A DNA stretch of 52,661 nucleotides from Thermoleophilia bacterium (GTDB lineage Bacteria; Actinomycetota; Thermoleophilia; Gaiellales; JAICJC01), in contig JAICJC010000010.1 in NCBI GenBank assembly GCA_025928655.1, positions 1 to 52,661 of the forward strand. The letters are read 5' to 3'. Below are positions 19,460 to 27,921 of the stretch, in pieces; positions within the stretch are counted from its first letter, which is position 1, and each line of letters opens with the position of its first letter. The position numbers and the translations under genes are program-made. The notes beneath the pieces are model-generated. The model searched no databases. It had not been told where the DNA came from and saw nothing but the letters and a program-made list of their open reading frames with translations.

Positions 19460-19782
19460 GCCGGCCGGGCCAGGTCGTAGCGGTCGGCGAGCGCCTCGAT
19501 GTCGCGCCGGTAGAGCATCTTGATGCGGACGTCGGGATAGAGCTCGCGCAGGCGCCGCATCTTGCGGTTCTTCTTCGTGACGAGCGACTGCTTCATCGTC
19601 GTCACCTCGATGTAGAGATCCTGCTCCGGCAGATAGAAGTCGGGCGTGAAGGCCGTGCGCACCTCGCCGCCCGGCCCCGCCTCGAGCACGAACGTATGCG
19701 GCTCGTACTGCCAGGCGATGCCGTGAAAGTCGAGCATGCGACTGAGGTCGCGCTCGGTCTCGTTGGCGAAGCGTGGGGGCAT
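19456..19782 (-). CDS. Small PD-(D/E)XK nuclease-like protein
   Basis: 108 residues from ATG 19782. The pattern FANETERDLSRMLDFHGIAWQYEPHTF, then TAFTPDFYLPEQDLYIEVTTMKQSLVTKKNRKMR, matches the restriction-endonuclease-like core: a helix with Glu, then PDF(Y) with the catalytic Asp, then IEVT. The expected ExK lysine is replaced by Thr in EVTT, with lysines shortly after, so activity is uncertain. No methyltransferase is nearby, so it is not an ordinary restriction system. It is translationally coupled to hpt. Confidence 0.7.
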   Translation of the reverse strand: MPPRFANETERDLSRMLDFHGIAWQYEPHTFVLEAGPGGEVRTAFTPDFYLPEQDLYIEVTTMKQSLVTKKNRKMRRLRELYPDVRIKMLYRRDIEALADRYDLARPA

Positions 19783-19862
19783 CCGGCCGTGCCAGGGTAA
19801 CGGCCGGGTCGGATGGCGCCCGTCTGGAGCGGCGCCCGTGTGGTCGGTACGATGCGGCTCCC

Positions 19863-20663
19863 ATGGCCGAGGTCCGCCCGTTCGTGATCGCGCACCTGTC
19901 CGACCTGCACTGCGGCTCGCCGTACTTCGTGGAGAACCTGCTGCAGCGGGCGATCATGGAGATCAACGCGCTCGAGCCGGACGTGGTGGTGTGCTCGGGC
20001 GACCTGACGACGTTCGGGTACAAGCAGGAGTACCGCCAGGCGCGGGACTACCTGGGACGGCTCGAGTGCCCCGACGTGATCACCGTGCCGGGGAACCACG
20101 ACTCGCGCAACGTCGGCCACGTCCACTTCGAGGAGCTGATCGGGCCGCGGTCGTCGGTGCTGCACAAGGCGGGGATCACCTTCGTCGCCGTCGACTCGTC
20201 GGAGCCCGACCTCGACAACGGCACCGTCGGCCGCGGCCGCTACCCGTGGATCGAGGAGCAGTTCGCGCCGCCGGCCGACTTCCGCGTCTTCGTGCTCCAC
20301 CACCATCTCCTCCCGATACCCGGCACGGGCCGGGAGCGCAACGTCGTCCACGATGCCGGCGACACGCTCGAGGTGCTGCAGCGCGCGAACGTAAACCTGG
20401 TGCTCTCCGGCCACAAGCACGTGCCGTACGCCTGGCGGCTGGAGGATCTCTTCGTCGTGAACGCCGGCACCGTCTCGTCGCTGCGCCTCCGCGGCCACAC
20501 CCGCCCCTGTTACAACATCGTCGAGGTCGGCCCGGCCGAGGTCGGCGTATACCGCAAGTACCCGTTCCACGGCCGCGAGCGCCTGATCCGGTTCTCGCCC
20601 GAGACGGCCGAGTACGAGAAGCAGTCGCCGCCGCCGCACGACTCCGCCTCGGGGCGCCAGTGA
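19863..20663 (+). CDS. Calcineurin-like metallophosphoesterase
   Basis: 266 residues from ATG 19863. All metal-ligand blocks are present in order: HLSDLHCGS, VVCSGDLTTFGY, TVPGNHDSRN, LHHHLLPIPG and LSGHKHVPYAW. It is cytoplasmic (no signal peptide). It overlaps cpgS by 4 nt (GTGA), and cpgS overlaps pgk2 by 8 nt, so the three proteins are made together. The context suggests it may hydrolyse a phosphorylated glycerate such as 2,3-diphosphoglycerate or its cyclic form (inference). Related family enzymes also act on cyclic nucleotides. Confidence 0.88.
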   Translation: MAEVRPFVIAHLSDLHCGSPYFVENLLQRAIMEINALEPDVVVCSGDLTTFGYKQEYRQARDYLGRLECPDVITVPGNHDSRNVGHVHFEELIGPRSSVLHKAGITFVAVDSSEPDLDNGTVGRGRYPWIEEQFAPPADFRVFVLHHHLLPIPGTGRERNVVHDAGDTLEVLQRANVNLVLSGHKHVPYAWRLEDLFVVNAGTVSSLRLRGHTRPCYNIVEVGPAEVGVYRKYPFHGRERLIRFSPETAEYEKQSPPPHDSASGRQ

Positions 20664-21988
20664 CCGCCCGCGCCCTCGCGCTGGTGGACGGCGAGCACTA
20701 CCCGCGCGTGGTGCGGGCGGCGATCGCCGCCGCCGGCCCCGATGACGAGGTGGTGGCGGCGCTGCTCCTGGGCGGCACCGAGAAGCTGCGCGGGGCGCCC
20801 GACTACGGCGTCCCGCTCGAGGACGCGGGCCGTGACGCCGCCGCGGGGATGGTCGCGGCGGCCCGCAAGCACGACGCCGGGCGCATCGTCGACCTCTCCG
20901 ACGAGCCGGTGCTGAGCGAGCGCGAGCGCTTCCGGCTCGTCAGCCACGCCCTCGCCGCCGGGCTCTCCTACCGCGGCGCCGACTTCGAGTTTTGGCCGCC
21001 GCCGCGGCCCCCGGCCGGGGTGCCCGCCATCGCCGTGATCGGAACCGGCAAGCGGATCGGGAAGACCGCGGTCTGCGGCCACCTGGCCCGCCTCCTGGGG
21101 GAGCGCCACCGGGTCGTCCTCGTCGCGATGGGCCGGGGCGGGCCGGAGCAGCCGGAGCTCGTCGACGGCGCGGCCGAGGCGCCGACCCTCGACGACCTGC
21201 TGGCCCGCTCGCGGGCCGGCCAGCACGCGGCCTCGGACTTCCTCGAGGACGCCGCCCTCGCCCGGGTGACCGCCGTCGGCGCCCGCCGGTGCGGGAGCGG
21301 CCTGGCGGGGACGCCGTTCCTCTCCAACGTGCAGGAGGCGGTCGCCGTCGCCCGCGGGCACGACCCCGAGCTGCTGCTGCTGGAGGGGTCGGGCGCGGCG
21401 CTGCCGCCGGTGGCCGCCGACCGCACGCTGCTGGTCACCTCGGCTGCCCGGCCGGCCGTCGAGCTCGAGGCCGGGCTCGGCCCCTACCGGGTCCTGGTCT
21501 CCGACGTGGTCGTGATCACCATGAGCGAGGCCCCGCTCGCCGAGCCGGGCCAGGTCGAGGCCGTCCGCGCGGCCGTGCTGGCCGCCCGCCCGGACGCGAC
21601 CGTGGTCGCCGCGGTGCTGCGGCCGCACCCGGCCGAGCCGGTCGCGGGCGAGCGGGTGGCCCTGTTCACGACCGCCGGCGCCGCGATCCACGATCGGCTG
21701 GCGGCGTTCCTGCGCGACGAGCACGGCGCCGACGTGACCGCCGTGGTGGGGTCGCTGAGCGATCGAGCGGCGCTGGCCGCCGACCTAAAATCGCCCGGCG
21801 TCGCGGCCGCCGGCACGTACCTGATCGAGATCAAGGCCGCCGCGATCGACGTCGTCGCCGAGGCGGCGCGGGAGCGCGGCGCGCGGGTGGTCTTCTGCGA
21901 CAACCGGCCCCGGTCGATCGCCGGGGAGCCCGACCTCGACGCGGTGGCGCTCGACCTGGCCGCAGGGGTGGTGGCGGTGGGTGCCTAG
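20660..21988 (+). CDS. cpgS: Cyclic 2,3-diphosphoglycerate synthetase-family protein
   Basis: 442 residues from GTG 20660. A first domain begins ALALVDGEHYPRVVRAAI. A P-loop GTGKRIGKT lies at residues 128-136, followed by the family block LVAMGRGGPEQPELV and SGLAGTPFLSNVQEAV. Later blocks are LLEGSGAALPPVAADRTLLV, PVAGERVALFTTA and GTYLIEIKAAAIDVVAEAA. This arrangement matches the archaeal enzyme that closes 2,3-diphosphoglycerate into the cyclic form with ATP. The next gene encodes the enzyme that makes 2,3-diphosphoglycerate, which strengthens the call. Cytoplasmic. Confidence 0.78.
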   Translation: MTARALALVDGEHYPRVVRAAIAAAGPDDEVVAALLLGGTEKLRGAPDYGVPLEDAGRDAAAGMVAAARKHDAGRIVDLSDEPVLSERERFRLVSHALAAGLSYRGADFEFWPPPRPPAGVPAIAVIGTGKRIGKTAVCGHLARLLGERHRVVLVAMGRGGPEQPELVDGAAEAPTLDDLLARSRAGQHAASDFLEDAALARVTAVGARRCGSGLAGTPFLSNVQEAVAVARGHDPELLLLEGSGAALPPVAADRTLLVTSAARPAVELEAGLGPYRVLVSDVVVITMSEAPLAEPGQVEAVRAAVLAARPDATVVAAVLRPHPAEPVAGERVALFTTAGAAIHDRLAAFLRDEHGADVTAVVGSLSDRAALAADLKSPGVAAAGTYLIEIKAAAIDVVAEAARERGARVVFCDNRPRSIAGEPDLDAVALDLAAGVVAVGA

Positions 21989-22964
21989 GCGGCCGCGCCT
22001 CCCTGCATGGCTGCGGCGCGACCCGGGCCCGGGTGCGCCTGCGCCCCCGCCGGCGCGGGAGCCGCGCATCCTGGCGACCCGGGGCGCACCGATGCCGTTC
22101 TCGAAGGGGCGGATGGCCCAGGCCCTCGTGCTGGCGGGCGCCGACCCCGAGCGGGCATACCAGATCGCGATGCGGATCGAGCGCGAGGTGAACGCGACCG
22201 CCGCCGAGGAGATCCCGATCGACCAGCTCCACGGCATGGTCGAAGACCTGCTGCGCGAGGAGGGGCCCGACCTCGTCTCGCGCTACCACGGCTGGCGCGA
22301 GGTCCTGCGGCTCGACCGCCCGCTGATGCTCCTGATCGGCGGCGCCACGGGAACCGGGAAGAGCACCCTCGCCACCGAGATCGCCTACCGGCTCGGCATC
22401 AGCCGGATCACCTCGACCGACGTCATCCGCCAGGCGATGCGCGCGTTCTTCGCCCAGGAGCTGATGCCGGCGCTGCACTACTCGTCGTTCGACGCCGCGG
22501 ACGGCGTGAAGATCCCGCTCCCTGACCCCGACGACGAGGATCTGGCGCTGTACGGGTTCATCCAGCAGGCGGGCCAGGTGGCCGTGGGCGCGAACGCCGT
22601 CGTCGAGCGGGCCGTGCTCGAGGGGCTCCCCACCGTCGTCGAGGGCATCCACGTCGTCCCCGGCCTGGTCACCGCCGACAAGCACGCCGGCGCCGTCGTC
22701 GTGCAGGTGATGCTGACCGTCTCCGACGAGGAGGTGCACCAGGCGCACTTCTTCACCCGTGGCACGGACTCCGGCGGGCTGCGGGCGATGGACCGCTACC
22801 TGAGGCGCTTCGGCGAGATCCGCCGCATCCAGGAGTATCTGGTGGCACGGGCGGAGAAGCAGGGCTGGCCGGTGGTCGAGTCGGCCGACCCCGCCCAGGC
22901 GCTCCTGACGGTGATGGACCTGATCCTCGAGCGCGCCACCGCCCGCTCCGCCGCGGTACCCTGA
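21981..22964 (+). CDS. pgk2: 2-phosphoglycerate kinase
   Basis: 327 residues from GTG 21981, overlapping cpgS by 8 nt. After a Pro/Arg-rich lead, an ATP-cone-like domain spans about residues 38-95 (MPFSKGRMAQALVLAGADPERAYQIAMRIERE). The kinase P-loop GGATGTGKSTL follows at 120-130, then RITSTDVIRQAMRAFF and VVEGIHVVPGL. This is the layout of archaeal 2-phosphoglycerate kinase, which converts 2-phosphoglycerate and ATP to 2,3-diphosphoglycerate, the first step to cyclic 2,3-diphosphoglycerate. An internal ATG at 22092 would remove the lead only. Confidence 0.85.
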   Translation: MPRRPRLPAWLRRDPGPGAPAPPPAREPRILATRGAPMPFSKGRMAQALVLAGADPERAYQIAMRIEREVNATAAEEIPIDQLHGMVEDLLREEGPDLVSRYHGWREVLRLDRPLMLLIGGATGTGKSTLATEIAYRLGISRITSTDVIRQAMRAFFAQELMPALHYSSFDAADGVKIPLPDPDDEDLALYGFIQQAGQVAVGANAVVERAVLEGLPTVVEGIHVVPGLVTADKHAGAVVVQVMLTVSDEEVHQAHFFTRGTDSGGLRAMDRYLRRFGEIRRIQEYLVARAEKQGWPVVESADPAQALLTVMDLILERATARSAAVP

Positions 22965-22968
22965 GCTG

Positions 22969-23982
22969 ATGGCGTCGACGGAGCGGGAGGTCCGGCCGGA
23001 GGTCGAGGCGGGCGATCCAGGGGTCGCGGCCCGCTGTCCGTGCACCGACCTCGCGGCGGTGACGGAGCGCAGCGCGCTCGCCGCCGGGCGGCTGCTCGGC
23101 CGCGGCGACCCCGAGATGGCGGACGAGGCGGCCTCGGTGGCGATGCGTGAGGCGCTCGACGCGGTGCCGATCTCCGGGGCGCTCGTGATCGGCCGCGGCG
23201 ATGCGGGGCATGCCCTCCACGAGGGCTCCGAGCTCGGCTCCGGTGGCCACCGGCTCGATCTGGCCTGCGACCCGGTCGGGAACGGCACCGCCGTCGCCGG
23301 CGGTCGCCCGGGCGCGCTCTCGATCCTCGCGGCCAGCGATCCCGGCGGCCTGATGCAGGTGCCGCGGATGTACATGCGCAAGATGGCGGTCGGGCCCGTG
23401 GCGAAGGGGCGTATCGACCTGCGCCGGCCAGTGCGCGAGAACCTCGAGGCGATCGCCGACGCGTTCGGGCGCAGGGTGGCCGACGTGACCGCGATCGTGC
23501 TCGACCGGACGCGCCACGACGATCTCGTGGCCGAGATCCGCGATGCCGGCGCCCGCATCAAGCTGATCGCCGACGGCGACATCATGGCCTCGATCAGCGC
23601 CGCGATCCGGGGGACGAACGACCACCTGGCGATCGGCATCGGCGGGGCGCCCGAGGGCATCATCGCCGCGGCGGCGCTGCGCTGCCTGGGCGGCGAGATC
23701 CAGGGCCAGCTGTGGCCGATGAGCCGCACCGAGATCAACCGCGCCGCCGACGACGGGATCGACGACGTCAGCCGCATCTTCGGCATCGACGATCTCGTCC
23801 GCGGCCCCCAGACCGTGGTCGCGACAGGGATCTCCGGCGGCGACCTGCTGCGCGGCGTCCGCTACATGGCCGATGGTGCCCGCACCCAGTCGCTCGTCCT
23901 GTGCTCGCGCTGCAACCGCGTCCGCTTCATCGACTCGATCCACCTCTTCTCCGGCGACCGGCACGATGAGATCCGCCTCTAG
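22969..23982 (+). CDS. glpX: Class II fructose-1,6-bisphosphatase GlpX
   Basis: 337 residues from ATG 22969. It shows the GlpX signatures ADEAASVAMREALDAVPISGALVIGRGD, HRLDLACDPVGNGTAVAGGRPGALSIL, IKLIADGDIMASI, IGIGGAPEGIIAAAALRCLGGEIQGQL and VATGISGGDLL. It removes the 1-phosphate in gluconeogenesis. TACCCT lies exactly 6 nt before the ATG, so it has its own leaderless promoter. It starts only 4 nt after pgk2, so it probably also belongs to that operon. A C-terminal CSRCNRVRF pair of cysteines is present. Confidence 0.93.
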   Translation: MASTEREVRPEVEAGDPGVAARCPCTDLAAVTERSALAAGRLLGRGDPEMADEAASVAMREALDAVPISGALVIGRGDAGHALHEGSELGSGGHRLDLACDPVGNGTAVAGGRPGALSILAASDPGGLMQVPRMYMRKMAVGPVAKGRIDLRRPVRENLEAIADAFGRRVADVTAIVLDRTRHDDLVAEIRDAGARIKLIADGDIMASISAAIRGTNDHLAIGIGGAPEGIIAAAALRCLGGEIQGQLWPMSRTEINRAADDGIDDVSRIFGIDDLVRGPQTVVATGISGGDLLRGVRYMADGARTQSLVLCSRCNRVRFIDSIHLFSGDRHDEIRL

Positions 23983-24066
23983 TCCCCCCGGGTGGGGACC
24001 CTCCCAGCTCGGTGGGGACGGCCTCCATGGCGCCGCTCCGCCGGGCGGCGAGATACGCTCACGCGT

Positions 24067-24897
24067 GTGAACGCGAACCCCGAGCCGCTCCTGTACGAGC
24101 TGCACGACCGCGCCCGGGAGGCGGGGCTCGAGGGCTACCGGCGCATGTCCAAGTCCGCGCTGCTCGAGGCGCTCGACGGCGTGGAGCCGGGGCCGGCGAC
24201 CGTCGAGTCGGCGGTGCGTGGCGGGCTGGGGCTGATCACCTTCCGCGGCGGCCGCGAGAACGCGCTCTCCCTGGAGGCGCTCGAAGCGCTGGCCGGCGCG
24301 GCCGAGACGCTCGCGGAGAACCCCGAGGTGCGGATCGTCGGCATCGTCGGCGGGGGCACCCGGATCTTCTCCGCCGGCGCCGATCTGAAGGCGCTGCAGG
24401 GGCTCCCCGGCGAGGAGGTCGGCGGCCGCGGCGCCGCCGCGCTCGAGCGGATCGAGGCGGTGGCCGTCCCGACGGTCGCGCTGCTGAACGGGCACGTCGT
24501 CGGAGGCGGGATCGACCTCTCCCTGGCCTGCGACTGGCGGGTCGCCGTCGAGGGGGCCAAGCTGCGCTTCATCCACAACGAGCTCGGCTACACGCCGCCC
24601 TGGGGGGCGGCGCTGCGCCTGGGGGCGCTGATCGGCCGCGGGCCCGCGCTGCGCCTGTTCGCGACCTGCGAGCTGCTCTCGTCCCAGGAGGCGCGCACGA
24701 TCGGCGTGGTCGACGAGGTGGTCGCGCCGCACAAGCTGATCTCGCGGGCCGACTCGCTGGCGGTGCGGGTCGGCAGATCCGACCGGGAGGCGCTCGCCGC
24801 CACGAAGCGGCTGCTGCGCCCGGACGTCCCCGGCCAGGAGCACACGCGTGCCTTCGCGGCGCTCTGGGATGCCCGGCCCGCTACCCTTCCGGCATGA
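24067..24897 (+). CDS. Enoyl-CoA hydratase/isomerase-fold protein with N-terminal Rho_N/SAP-like domain
   Basis: 276 residues from GTG 24067; TACGCT lies 7 nt upstream. Residues 5-35 (EPLLYELHDRAREAGLEGYRRMSKSALLEAL) form a short helix-extended-helix module like the Rho N-terminal or SAP domain, which usually touches nucleic acid. From about 50 the crotonase fold begins, with the oxyanion-hole blocks FSAGADLKALQGL and GHVVGGGIDLSLACDWRVA and then GYTPPWGAALRLGALIG. The usual active-site glutamates are not clearly conserved, so it may not be a hydratase. A start at 23992 is open but not supported. The MIP18 gene overlaps its stop. Confidence 0.8.
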   Translation: MNANPEPLLYELHDRAREAGLEGYRRMSKSALLEALDGVEPGPATVESAVRGGLGLITFRGGRENALSLEALEALAGAAETLAENPEVRIVGIVGGGTRIFSAGADLKALQGLPGEEVGGRGAAALERIEAVAVPTVALLNGHVVGGGIDLSLACDWRVAVEGAKLRFIHNELGYTPPWGAALRLGALIGRGPALRLFATCELLSSQEARTIGVVDEVVAPHKLISRADSLAVRVGRSDREALAATKRLLRPDVPGQEHTRAFAALWDARPATLPA

Positions 24898-25193
24898 GTC
24901 TGACCAGTGAAGCCGTCTTCGACGCCCTGCGGGTCGTCGAGGACCCGGAGCTCGGCATGGACGTCGTCGATCTCGGCCTCGTCTACGACGTGAAGGTCGA
25001 CGGCGACGCGGTCTCCGTCATCTACTCGCTCACGTCGATGGGGTGCCCGGCCGGCGCGCAGATCGAGCAGGACATCAAGGACGTCATCGGCAGCATGGAG
25101 GGCGTGGGCGCGGTCACGACCGAGCTCACCTTCACGCCGCCGTGGACGCCGGACAAGATGTCCGACGACGCCAAGTTCGTCCTCGGGTTTTAG
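24894..25193 (+). CDS. MIP18/PaaD-family iron-sulfur assembly protein (SufT-like)
   Basis: 99 residues from ATG 24894, overlapping the previous stop (ATGA). A TACCCT box lies 6 nt upstream, so a second, leaderless promoter is likely. The sequence ALRVVEDPELGMDVVDLGLVYDVKV, YSLTSMGCPAGAQIEQDIKDVI and ELTFTPPWTPDKMSDDAKFVLGF matches the DUF59/MIP18 fold with its conserved cysteine and PPW motif. Members help mature Fe-S proteins or belong to phenylacetyl-CoA oxygenase. No paa genes are nearby, so the Fe-S role is favoured. Confidence 0.87.
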   Translation: MSLTSEAVFDALRVVEDPELGMDVVDLGLVYDVKVDGDAVSVIYSLTSMGCPAGAQIEQDIKDVIGSMEGVGAVTTELTFTPPWTPDKMSDDAKFVLGF

Positions 25194-25217
25194 ACGCGGG
25201 GGAACCCATGGTTCCCT

Positions 25218-25805
25218 CTAGCGCCTGCGGAGCCGGCGCCCCCACGGCGCCGCCGGGTCGATGATCGCGGCGGCCGCGAAGATCTTGGCCAGGTCGCCGA
25301 GCACGAACGGCCACAGCCCGTAGTGGAGCGTGGTCGCGCCGGAGCCCGTCCACGGAACCGGGATGGCCTGATGCAGCCACGTGAGGCCGGTGGCGTAGAT
25401 GCAGACGCTGCCGGCCAGCATCGCCGGCACGGTCACGTAGAAGCTGCGTCCGTAGCGCTCGCACAGGAGGCCGACGAGGAACGCCGCCGACGGGTAGGCC
25501 CACAGGTAGCCGCCGCTCGCATGCAGCGGGTCGGCCTGCGTCAGCCAGCCAAGGCCGCCGTCGCCGTTCGCGAAGATCGGCATCCCGGCCGCGCCGACCC
25601 CCAGGTAGAGCAGCTGGGAGGCGGCCCCGCGGCGTGCGCCCAGGAACGCGCCCGCGCCCAGCACGACGAAGGTCTGCAGCGTGGTCGGAACCGGATATCC
25701 GAACGAGATCTGGGCCGAGACGGCCGTGATCGCGGCCGCGCCGACCACGAGCCCCACCTGCTCCCACAGGCGCTCGGTGGTGGCGGTTTGGGTTCGACCG
25801 TACAT
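25218..25805 (-). CDS. bioY: Biotin transporter substrate-binding subunit BioY
   Basis: 195 residues from ATG 25805 with GGGAGG about 7 nt upstream. It has about six hydrophobic helices and the BioY signatures PVPTTLQTFVVLGAGAFLGARRGAASQLLYLGVGAAGMPIFANG and GGYLWAYPSAAFLVGLLCER, then GLWPFVLGDLAKIFAAA. BioY is the membrane S-component of ECF biotin transporters. No bioM/bioN energy-coupling genes are adjacent, so it may use a shared ECF module or act alone. It is divergent from queG. Confidence 0.93.
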   Translation of the reverse strand: MYGRTQTATTERLWEQVGLVVGAAAITAVSAQISFGYPVPTTLQTFVVLGAGAFLGARRGAASQLLYLGVGAAGMPIFANGDGGLGWLTQADPLHASGGYLWAYPSAAFLVGLLCERYGRSFYVTVPAMLAGSVCIYATGLTWLHQAIPVPWTGSGATTLHYGLWPFVLGDLAKIFAAAAIIDPAAPWGRRLRRR

Positions 25806-25896
25806 GCTGCAGCCTCCCGGCTTTGGGGTTGCGACGTGACCGCCGTTGGACGCGCGAGGATGCTCCCCGGTTGCGCGCACGCATAGAGTGAACGGC

Positions 25897-26847
<951 letters not shown>

Positions 26848-26856
26848 CGGAAAATC

Positions 26857-26889
26857 GGGGACAGTCCCCGCCGAGCGGGGACAGTCCCC
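26857..26889. repeat. Tandem pair of GGGGACAGTCCCC palindromes
   Basis: GGGGACAGTCCCC occurs at 26857-26869 and 26877-26889, 7 nt apart in direct order, between the queG stop and the convergent secreted-protein stop. The same unit forms the arms of the palindrome at 14714-14751. Confidence 0.85.
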
Positions 26890-26893
26890 CCGT

Positions 26894-27919
26894 CTAGTGC
26901 GTGTGGTAGCAGCTGCTCGGCCGCGTCGGCACGGGATCGATCTGGCGCTGGTCGGCGTTCAGCCGGTGGTCGAGCCGGCGGCGGTAGGGCCCGCGCGCGT
27001 GCTTCGTCGGTCGGAGGTTCTGGAGGCCCGGGACGTAGTAGCCGGGCCCGTAGTTGCGCCATGCCACGATCGGCGTGACGCCCGGCCCGTTCGCGGTGAT
27101 GCGGTACTGGAGCCCCCGGCCCGGCCGCGGCCGGCTGGGGACGCCGGCGATCGAGCGGTAGACGCCGGGGCAGAAGTCGCCGTGGGGGCGGTGCGTGAGG
27201 AACGAGTTGAACCGGTACCAGCCGCCGATCTGGCGGTAGCCCTTCTTCCACGGCGGCTTGAGGGTGTCCATGTAGACGAGGCGGCCGAAGCTGTCGGTCG
27301 GCGCGCCCGCCCGCGTCGAGCCGAACCCGTACACCGGCGTGCCCCGGTAGGTGAACGTCCCGTAGATGTGGTCGTAGGGCCCGCCGCGCGCGCCCGCGTA
27401 GATCCAGTCCGCCTTGAACCACAGCTTCGGGAGGGGCCCCGACCAGTGGCTCACGTGCAGCTCCCAGGCCGACTGGCCGCTCGTCTTCGGCCTCCAGCCG
27501 TTGTCGCGCAACCCCCGCTGCCACACCTGGAGCGCCCAGTTGGTGCCGTCCGGCGCCGTGCAGGCCGTCACGAGCCCGAACAGCGGCGGGCCGGTGTAGC
27601 GGCCGCACACGTTGTGCCTCGCGACATGCCGCCAGTAGCCGCGGCCGAGCACCGAGCCGAACCCGCCGGCGTAGTTCACGTGGAACTTGACCTGGCTCTT
27701 CGGATGGGCGGCGTCCGGCGGCAGCGCGTTCTTCGCGTCCCAGAGCAGGGCGTGGGTGGTGTGGCCGTGCGCGTAGTAGGTGACGAGCGCAACCCGGCTC
27801 GAGTCGACCTTCAGCGACTCGTAGTGGGCGTTCCGGTCGAGCAGCTTGCTGGCGGCGGCAGGCGAGGCGAGCGGCCCAATCGCCGCAAGCGCCACGACGC
27901 AGGCGATCAGCCGCCGCAT
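26894..27919 (-). CDS. Secreted protein of unknown family (paralogue 1)
   Basis: 341 residues from ATG 27919. A signal peptide (RRLIACVVALAAIGPLASPAAA) is followed by an extracellular domain rich in Tyr, Trp, Gly and basic residues. It has six cysteines, among them HNVCGRYTG, VTACTAPDG, GDFCPGVY and SSCYHTH. A closely similar protein is encoded at 35819-36889. Shared blocks include LLDRNA, QVKFHV-Y-GG-GS, HNVCG-YTGP, NWALQ-WQR, VSHW-GPLP-LW and GPGVTPIV-W. No enzymatic motif is apparent. It begins 2 nt after the pafBC stop, so it is probably read from the same transcript. Confidence 0.8.
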   Translation of the reverse strand: MRRLIACVVALAAIGPLASPAAASKLLDRNAHYESLKVDSSRVALVTYYAHGHTTHALLWDAKNALPPDAAHPKSQVKFHVNYAGGFGSVLGRGYWRHVARHNVCGRYTGPPLFGLVTACTAPDGTNWALQVWQRGLRDNGWRPKTSGQSAWELHVSHWSGPLPKLWFKADWIYAGARGGPYDHIYGTFTYRGTPVYGFGSTRAGAPTDSFGRLVYMDTLKPPWKKGYRQIGGWYRFNSFLTHRPHGDFCPGVYRSIAGVPSRPRPGRGLQYRITANGPGVTPIVAWRNYGPGYYVPGLQNLRPTKHARGPYRRRLDHRLNADQRQIDPVPTRPSSCYHTH

Positions 27920-27921
27920 GG

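Noticed and set aside
19456-19782. Restriction-modification or other defence system based on the nuclease-like gene
   Set aside because: There is no methyltransferase, specificity subunit, toxin-antitoxin or mobile-element context; the only coupled gene is hpt.
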